Source of the DNA: Prosopis cineraria
Lineage: Eukaryota > Streptophyta > Magnoliopsida > Fabales > Fabaceae
Reading direction: 5' to 3'
Assembly (NCBI RefSeq): GCF_029017545.1
Contig: NW_026555340.1
Span: forward strand, 16,995,113-17,059,112
DNA: 64,000 nucleotides
Translations under genes and position numbers: made by a program
The notes under the pieces: generated by a model
The model's input: only the letters and a program-made list of their open reading frames with translations
What the model was told of the DNA's origin: nothing
Databases searched by the model: none
Shown: in pieces, positions 58,672-64,000 of the stretch
Layout of the letters: each line of letters starts with the position of its first letter
Numbering within the stretch: position 1 is the stretch's first letter

Positions 58672-59985
58672 AATTTAGCTTAGTTACTGGCATTGATTTT
58701 GTTGAATTTCACGCTGGGAGGAATCGGACGATGGCTTGGAGATTGTGATGAAGTAGAGGAAGACACCTGGATGACGGCCAGCTAGTACGTGGTTCCATAT
58801 TTTATTATTTTGTTATTAAATATTTTAATATTATATACAAAACAAATTTGCACGTTTCTTGTGGGGGGGATTAAACTAAATAATGTAAATACTAATAAGA
58901 GAATTTTTTTTCTATTTATCAATATTATTAGAATATAATAAAGGTTGGATTTAGTGGGAGAAATCTATCTCTTGTAACATAACAAATTTAAATTCAAAAA
59001 TTTTTATTGAAAAAGATATTTATATTAAATGTCTAATTATACCTTGAATTATTTTTAAATAAGTATACATATAAGTAATGAAAAATATTATTACAATATA
59101 CTTCTTAAAAATTATTACTTAAAAGTTCTCTGTACAATTCGCGAAATGCCATTTGCTTTTCTCAAAATCTAAATTTTTTTGGTTTAAAAAAATCATTTTC
59201 GTTTTCTTTTCTTTTTGTTTTTTTTTGGAAATCTTTTGTTACATTGTGCCTGTGTGAGGACCTCTGGAAAAATTTGAATATCAAAATTTCAATATTTCCA
59301 TTTGAAATGGGAACCTGAATCAAGACCATTTGGCAAAGTAATGTGGCAAAGTTTTTTAACAATAGTATTTTGGCCTTGTGGGATCAAGGTTTTCTAAAAC
59401 AAATTCAAAGAGTTAGTGAAATTATAATAAAATTATAGATTATATATGAGTGTGTGTTGTTTTGCATATACTTTTTTTAAAAAAAGGTAAAGATTAGGGA
59501 AAATATAATTTTTGTTCTGAGTTTGTTTTTAAGAAAAAAAAACTTATCTACTTAGTCTTAATATATTTAGAGGGGAGGGAAGGTGAAAAATTTTGCTACT
59601 TTCTAATTTAGTTAAAAAAAAGGAAAAAATGGGAGGAAAGTAAAAATTTTAATACATTTTTCCATTTCATAAAAAAATATTCCATCTTGAGGCCCATAAA
59701 TCTACTCCATGAGTGCTTTGGTTTCGATGATTTTGAAAGTCCAAAAACAGAGCTTAGAATATAAAGTAGGTCCATTGTGCTATCAATTAAAACCTGTTTT
59801 TCTCTAAGTTAGGGCTTTTTTTATTATTTATAAGTATTATTTTATTAAAAGTAATCATATTCAATGAAATATTAAATATTATATGTGAACATTTCTCTTA
59901 ACAGAGATTTAAATATTAATCTGTCACGTTGTGAGAGGTTAATCTTTTTTACTAAATCTAACCCTTGTTAATACTAGGACTTTAG
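58672..59985. other. AT-rich intergenic stretch
   Basis: Promoter-side flank of the dioxygenase pseudogene followed by A/T-rich spacer. No coding or clear element. Confidence 0.5.
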
Positions 59986-59989
59986 AAAA

Positions 59990-60320
59990 TTAAAATATTT
60001 TTATATTAAATGATTTTTAGATTAGTCAAATTAAGCCTTTAAAAATGGGCTTAAGCTACCTGTTCAAGTACATATTTATTTTAATTCTAAAAGTTATGAT
60101 ATTTTATATATTTTGATTAAATTTAAACTTTAAAATATGTGCAAAACATAAATTTATAATACAATAATCAATAATTTAATTTAAAAATAAAAAAATAATT
60201 TTTAAATAAATTAAAAAAGAGGTTCTAAAATCCAATTAATAAAAACCAAACTTAAAGAATTAATTAATTTTAAGATAATTGAACTTTTAAGCTCGAGTTC
60301 ACATGCGTCAGCTCATAATA
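59990..60320. mobile_element. MITE-like remnant, family copy 2
   Basis: Its right half (TCCAATTAATAAAAACCAAA, AATTTTAAGATAATTGAAC, AAGCTCGAG) aligns with 55650-55740. The left part (AAATGGGCTTAAGCTACC) also resembles the family. Termini are eroded. Confidence 0.45.
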
Positions 60321-60382
60321 ACCAAGTTATATGTGTTGTAGGCTTCATGCATCCACGTACAAGTGCTTTTCACTAGCTTTTA

Positions 60383-60402
60383 GGGGGGGGGGGGGGAGGG
60401 AA
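60383..60402. repeat. Poly(G) tract
   Basis: About 15 consecutive G followed by AGGG, very unusual in this AT-rich context. Could form a G-quadruplex or be an assembly-sensitive homopolymer. Confidence 0.85.
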
Positions 60403-60644
60403 CTTGTCATCTACTCATCCTGCATTTATGTTCTATCTTCTGTGAAATTGCCCAAATCTAAAGAATTGGAGCGCACAAGGAGAATGCATTTGAGAAACAA
60501 AAATACTTTGTTTTCTCCCATAGCTCATGTTGCATGTGGAAGGACATTTAATTTGTTCATCTTCTCATATCTTATCCTTCTTAGGCTTTCTTGGTAGGTG
60601 AATTCTGGTGAGACATTGAACTAGGGAACACATTCAATGTTCAC

Positions 60645-61032
60645 CGGCCCTAAAATAATATGAATTGTCCAAATTTAATTTTTTTATTTTTTAAGCTAAA
60701 AAATTATAAAATTTAATAAATCTATTAATTACCAATGTGTAGAGTTCATTTTTAATCATATCAATTCAAATTTAATTTTATTTTTATAATTTTTATAAAT
60801 TAATTATATATATATTTACTCTAAATTGTTTTGAATTTAACAGTATAATAAGTTAAAAACTTTGAATTTGAATAGGATAGATTTATAAAAAATAAAAAAA
60901 ATATTATTAAATTTTAATTTTACATATTGGTGATTAATAAATTTATTCAAAATTTTATAATTTTTTTTTAAAAATACAATAAAAAATTACATAAATCCAA
61001 ACAATTCATATTATTTCAAGAATGATGAGCAC
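60645..61032. mobile_element. MITE with inverted AAATAATATGAATTGT repeats
   Basis: AAATAATATGAATTGT at 60653-60668 is perfectly inverted at 61001-61016. The outer right end, inverted, starts GGTGCTCATCATTC, like the ends of the insertion at 29102. The interior is about 330 bp, AT-rich and noncoding. The outer left end is less clear (CACCGGCCC). Confidence 0.6.
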
Positions 61033-61905
61033 CAAACATGCTCTCCATTGAACCACCCTTTATGGTACAAACCAGAAGTTTTCTTTTTATTATGTATGCT
61101 TCTGGTCTGCTTTTCACGGGGCCACCAATTTTTTTCAACATCATGGTTTGCAAATGTCCCGCCTATATGCGTACCACTATCAAAAGGATTTTAGGTTTAT
61201 TTGGATAACCTTTAAAATGTGCTTCTTATTTTTAATTCAACAAATAGTTAAACTTTTTAAATAGATTTTTGTCAAATATAAACTAAAAATTAAACACACA
61301 TTTTATTTCCTTTAGATCTCATGAAGCAGACTTTGCAACCTATCGTTCAGGATATCCAAGTTCTTACCTCACATTTCTGCTAACATTTCTTCATTATCAC
61401 AAATGAAGAAATTTTTTTCTTTACAAGCAGCTTTTCTCCTTGGTTTCTATGTAATTGATTGAGTTTATGACATTTTCCTTTAGTATGAATATATATATAT
61501 ATATATATATATTTGACCTTTCCTTAAAAAAGAAAAAAAATGATTTTTTTTTCACAATTACCCATTATTTATAGATTGAGCTTTGATAGAACTACATTGA
61601 CGATAAAACTCTCCTAATAATTATTTAATATAGTTGCATACAAAGACTCAAATTTAAGATCACTAATTAAACTAGTACAATGCTTTACCCATTGAGCTAG
61701 GTTTTCATTGATCAACTTGTTTGAGTATTTTAATAAAAGTTAAAAACATTTTACAAAGAAGTTGAAAGCTGCTTTTTTTAAAAAAAGGAAAATGACAATC
61801 AAAAGCCATGCAAAAAAATCAATGTGAAATAATAATTCGAAAGTTTTATTTTTATGAAACCTAGTTATAAAAGATCTTTAATATTTTTTTTATAGGTCTT
61901 TATTT
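61033..61905. other. Intergenic stretch with LINE-tail and SINE-like remnants
   Basis: Positions 61370-61515 look like a LINE 3' UTR (TTGATTGAGTTTATGACATT, then an (AT)n run at 61488-61512 and A-runs). Positions 61610-61715 on the minus strand have a strong tRNA-like A-box, TAGCTCAATGGGTAAAGC, followed by TTAAATTTGAGTC as a B-box, and are SINE-like. No gene is supported. Confidence 0.45.
61610..61715 (-). mobile_element. SINE-like (tRNA-derived) remnant
   Basis: A-box TAGCTCAATGGGTAAAGCAT and B-box-like CTTAAATTTGAGTCTTTG, 35-40 bp apart on the minus strand, followed by TATGCAAC. The spacing fits a tRNA-derived SINE head. It does not fold as a complete tRNA, so a functional tRNA gene is unlikely. 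Confidence 0.45.
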
Positions 61906-61964
61906 CTCATTGTCCCCCTTTTAAAAGGCTTGTTTGGATTCCTTTTTTTTTAATAGACAGCAAA

Positions 61965-62155
61965 AAAAACAAAAACAAAAACAAAACTTCACGTGAAGGG
62001 TCCTCAGGGAGGCTAATGTGGAGACCAAGCACAGCATCCATGGCCTTCTTGGTCATGGCGTACCAGTCTGCTTCGCTGCTCAGTACCCAAGGAATACACC
62101 TCACGTTCGTAGTCCATTCACACTGGAGGGAGGGACCGTCTTTCCATAATCTCAC
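61965..62155 (-). other. Unrecognised coding-like segment
   Basis: A minus-strand frame contains RLWKDGPSLQCEWTTNVRC, then IPWVLSSEADWYAMTKKAMD and AVLGLHISLPEDPSREV. Composition looks like real protein and is unlike the AT-rich frames around it. I do not recognise the family. It directly follows the LINE fragment at 62230-62580 and could be captured sequence or a lost exon. Confidence 0.35.
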
Positions 62156-62229
62156 TCTTTCATTTCACACTGGATATGGTTTCATTAAAAAATGGTCGTA
62201 CCAGATTTGACCGTGCTTGTGCTGTCACT

Positions 62230-62580
62230 CGCAGTAGTGCCTTTTAATCCGGTCTCTAACAAGTCCCAGATTTGCTTGATTCCATTTCAAAATTGAGAAC
62301 CCGACCTAGCTGGATCAATCTGGGGCAATAAATCATCTCCACATTTGTACTTAGTCTGAATTACCCTAACCCATAAGGATTCTCTTTGATGAATCATCTT
62401 GTAGGCCTTCTTTATAATGAACGCCTGATTCTGCTCCATCAAGCTCTTCACCCCCAATTCACCTTGCTTCTTGTCTCGGTACACTTGATCCCAAGCAACA
62501 AGATGCACATTCTTCTTCTTGCTAGTAGAGCCCCAAAGGCAATCCTGAGAATCCTTCTCTATCTCGTCACATGCGGAAGC
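62230..62580 (-). mobile_element. L1-type LINE fragment (RT C-terminal part)
   Basis: The minus-strand frame reads CDEIEKDSQDCLWGSTSKKK, then NVHLVAWDQVYRDKKQGELG and QAFIIKKAYKMIHQRESLWV. This is the thumb/linker region after the RT domain of plant L1 elements (F-L-W-G, K-x-H-L-V-x-W, G-G-L-G, W-V-x-V). Shifted frames continue with WNGIKQIWDLLETGL and KFWYDHFL-like remnants. Truncated at both ends. Confidence 0.8.
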
Positions 62581-62589
62581 CGGGTGATG

Positions 62590-63100
62590 ACTTCATGTGT
62601 TTTTAGGAGATTTTAGGTTTAATTTGAAATCATTTAAATAATTTTTAAAAAAATGAGACTATTATTTTAAAAAAAATGAAAGAGAAGTATTTGAACATAA
62701 AAAGGGAGAATTGGTAGTGTTTTGTTGAAATAAATGAATTGCTTGAGTTAAAATTACATTATAATGTTATATTGTATGTAGGGTGATCCAATAAAAAGTT
62801 AAAGTGCTATGTGTAAGTAAAAATTAAAAAAGAAGAAAAGGTAAGATTTATGCTACAGCATATTTAAATTATGCTACAGCATAATGCAAAATAACAATAA
62901 CAGTATTAGTGACAAGGTGGTTTACATCGCAACGTAACTCAATTATGCCGTGCGTAAGCATCAAGTAATGAAAGACATAGTTTTCATGAAAAGCTAATAT
63001 TTTTAAGGCTCTAAATGTTTTTGCTCGTCATTCTTTATCTTTGCTCATCACCAATAATTACAAACTAACCAATGAAGAGATAAAAATGCCATGGATGAAG
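62590..63100. other. AT-rich spacer with a short repeated near-palindrome
   Basis: TTATGCTACAGCATA occurs twice, at 62848-62862 and 62869-62883. Otherwise A/T-rich and noncoding. Confidence 0.6.
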
Positions 63101-64000
63101 TGGAGAAATTTGAATTTCATGGGAGCTTAGTGATTTCATCCAAAATTACTTCGATTAAGCTTTTATTCTCTTTTTCCTCTTTATTTTGATGTATTTTCTA
63201 TTTAGTTTTGTAAACTTATGTGCAGTTAAATCTCTTTAGATCTACAGGAACTATAAACCTATTGATGAATTAAACTCATTTTTACCCATTAATTAAGTTT
63301 ATTGTTGATTTTAGTTGCTTAATCTTGTACTTTAATATCTATTTGATACTTGGCCAACATTAAATATGATTTTGGATGCTAAGATTTTTTTTAAGAAAAG
63401 GAAATCTCATTTAGACTATTGGATTGAATAATATAGGATTAGATTTTATCTATTTATAATTAGGATAGACATATACCTAATTACCCTAGATAATTATTGT
63501 GGAGTGTTCTTGGTTTGAGTTGTCTCTTGAATAATTATGTTAGAAATAACATAATTAAATTAAGAGAGATTTATTAGTAAATTAAAAAATACTAATAGCT
63601 ATTAAAACTTTTGATTAAAAAAATTGACTTTGAAATTAATTAATTGAGTTAAAATGAAATTTAAGAAGTTAATAGAGGATTAATGACTCTAAATTACTTT
63701 TTACTCAAGTGATTGTTGAATTTAAATATTTCGTGGTTTTTTTATTAAATTTAATTTTAATTTTAGTTAATTAATAAATTATAATTACCTTTGCTTAACG
63801 TAACAAAAATAAAAACTTCATTGCTTAATTATTATTTTACTTGATTTGTTGTGAGATCAATTTTAACATATTAATATATTTTATTTTAATCAGTATCCTC
63901 ACGGGGATACATTTTTGTGTGCCTCAACGGTAGTAGAGCAGTCTGCATAGGATATATAGGGATAGTAGACCCCACCGAATTGACCAAAGTATTCCTCCCA
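63100..64000 (+). mobile_element. Possible Athila/Tat-type gypsy LTR reaching the window edge
   Basis: The text resembles the LTR 3' portion of plant Tat/Athila elements. Around 63230-63360 it has AATCTCTTTAGATCTACAGG and GATACTTGGCCAACAT. Long A/T sequence follows, then AGTATCCTCACGGGGATACA at 63892-63911, like the stretch shortly before their tRNA-Asp primer-binding site. No terminus, primer-binding site or coding region lies inside the window, so this is a recognition by style only. Confidence 0.3.

Noticed and set aside
61610..61715. tRNA gene on the minus strand
   Set aside because: Good A-box and weak B-box, but no complete cloverleaf, anticodon loop or terminator T-run could be drawn; a SINE head fits better.
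1..64000. A novel multi-gene system
   Set aside because: Host genes here are unrelated single genes, two of them decayed. Everything else that can be identified is transposon or retrotransposon sequence of known superfamilies, and no conserved unknown gene cluster is visible.

Overview
The window is nuclear DNA of a flowering plant, most likely a eudicot. The evidence is AT-rich sequence, plant-type spliced genes with GT-AG introns (ETF-beta, a WAT1/nodulin MtN21-like transporter, a CASP-like membrane protein, a 2-oxoglutarate dioxygenase), and a dense set of plant transposons. I cannot name the species. I see no prokaryotic-type operon, CRISPR array, rRNA gene or convincing tRNA gene.

Layout from left to right. 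Positions 1-216 hold the 3' end of a LINE with a TTG tail. The last two exons of an electron-transfer flavoprotein beta gene lie at 819-913 and 2259-2484 (+). Positions 3430-5180 are a decayed partial copy of the 3' end of the WAT1-like gene whose main copy, a seven-exon pseudogene, lies at 7695-11883 (-). Positions 12230-12584 hold an RNase H remnant.

Positions 14177-25807 hold two very long solo LTRs in opposite orientation. Each has a perfect 5-bp target-site duplication (TSD): AAATT for the first and CTTAT for the second. The first is split by a 4.3-kb hAT transposon (15789-20101; 8-bp TSD CTTAATGT) that carries a broken BED-finger transposase. The second is split by a 529-bp non-autonomous hAT element (TSD ACGTAATG). 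A ruined L1-type LINE follows (about 26400-29955), itself interrupted by an inverted-repeat insertion.

A CASP-like (CASPL5-type) gene on the minus strand runs from 41054 to 32208. It is the only complete, apparently intact host gene. Its 7.9-kb first intron holds a young Ty3/gypsy chromovirus (33081-38694; TSD TTTTA) whose LTRs differ by two substitutions and one indel. The retroelement is nevertheless interrupted by one stop codon and one frameshift. Its coding frame ends inside its own 3' LTR.

Positions 44007-46083 are a third solo LTR (TSD ACATC). Positions 48239-48643 are a third hAT-type element (TSD GCTTCAAC). Positions 48669-53867 are an old, heavily mutated gypsy element. Positions 54915-58638 (-) are a three-exon pseudogene of an ACC-oxidase-homolog-like dioxygenase. 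The rest, to 64000, is AT-rich sequence with LINE, SINE and MITE remnants. At the right edge is a segment resembling an Athila/Tat-type LTR.

The genes do not form a pathway. The main story is nested transposition around a few host genes, two of which have decayed. I looked for an undescribed system and did not find one. The most informative observations are the exactly delimited nested elements and the young gypsy inside a host intron.
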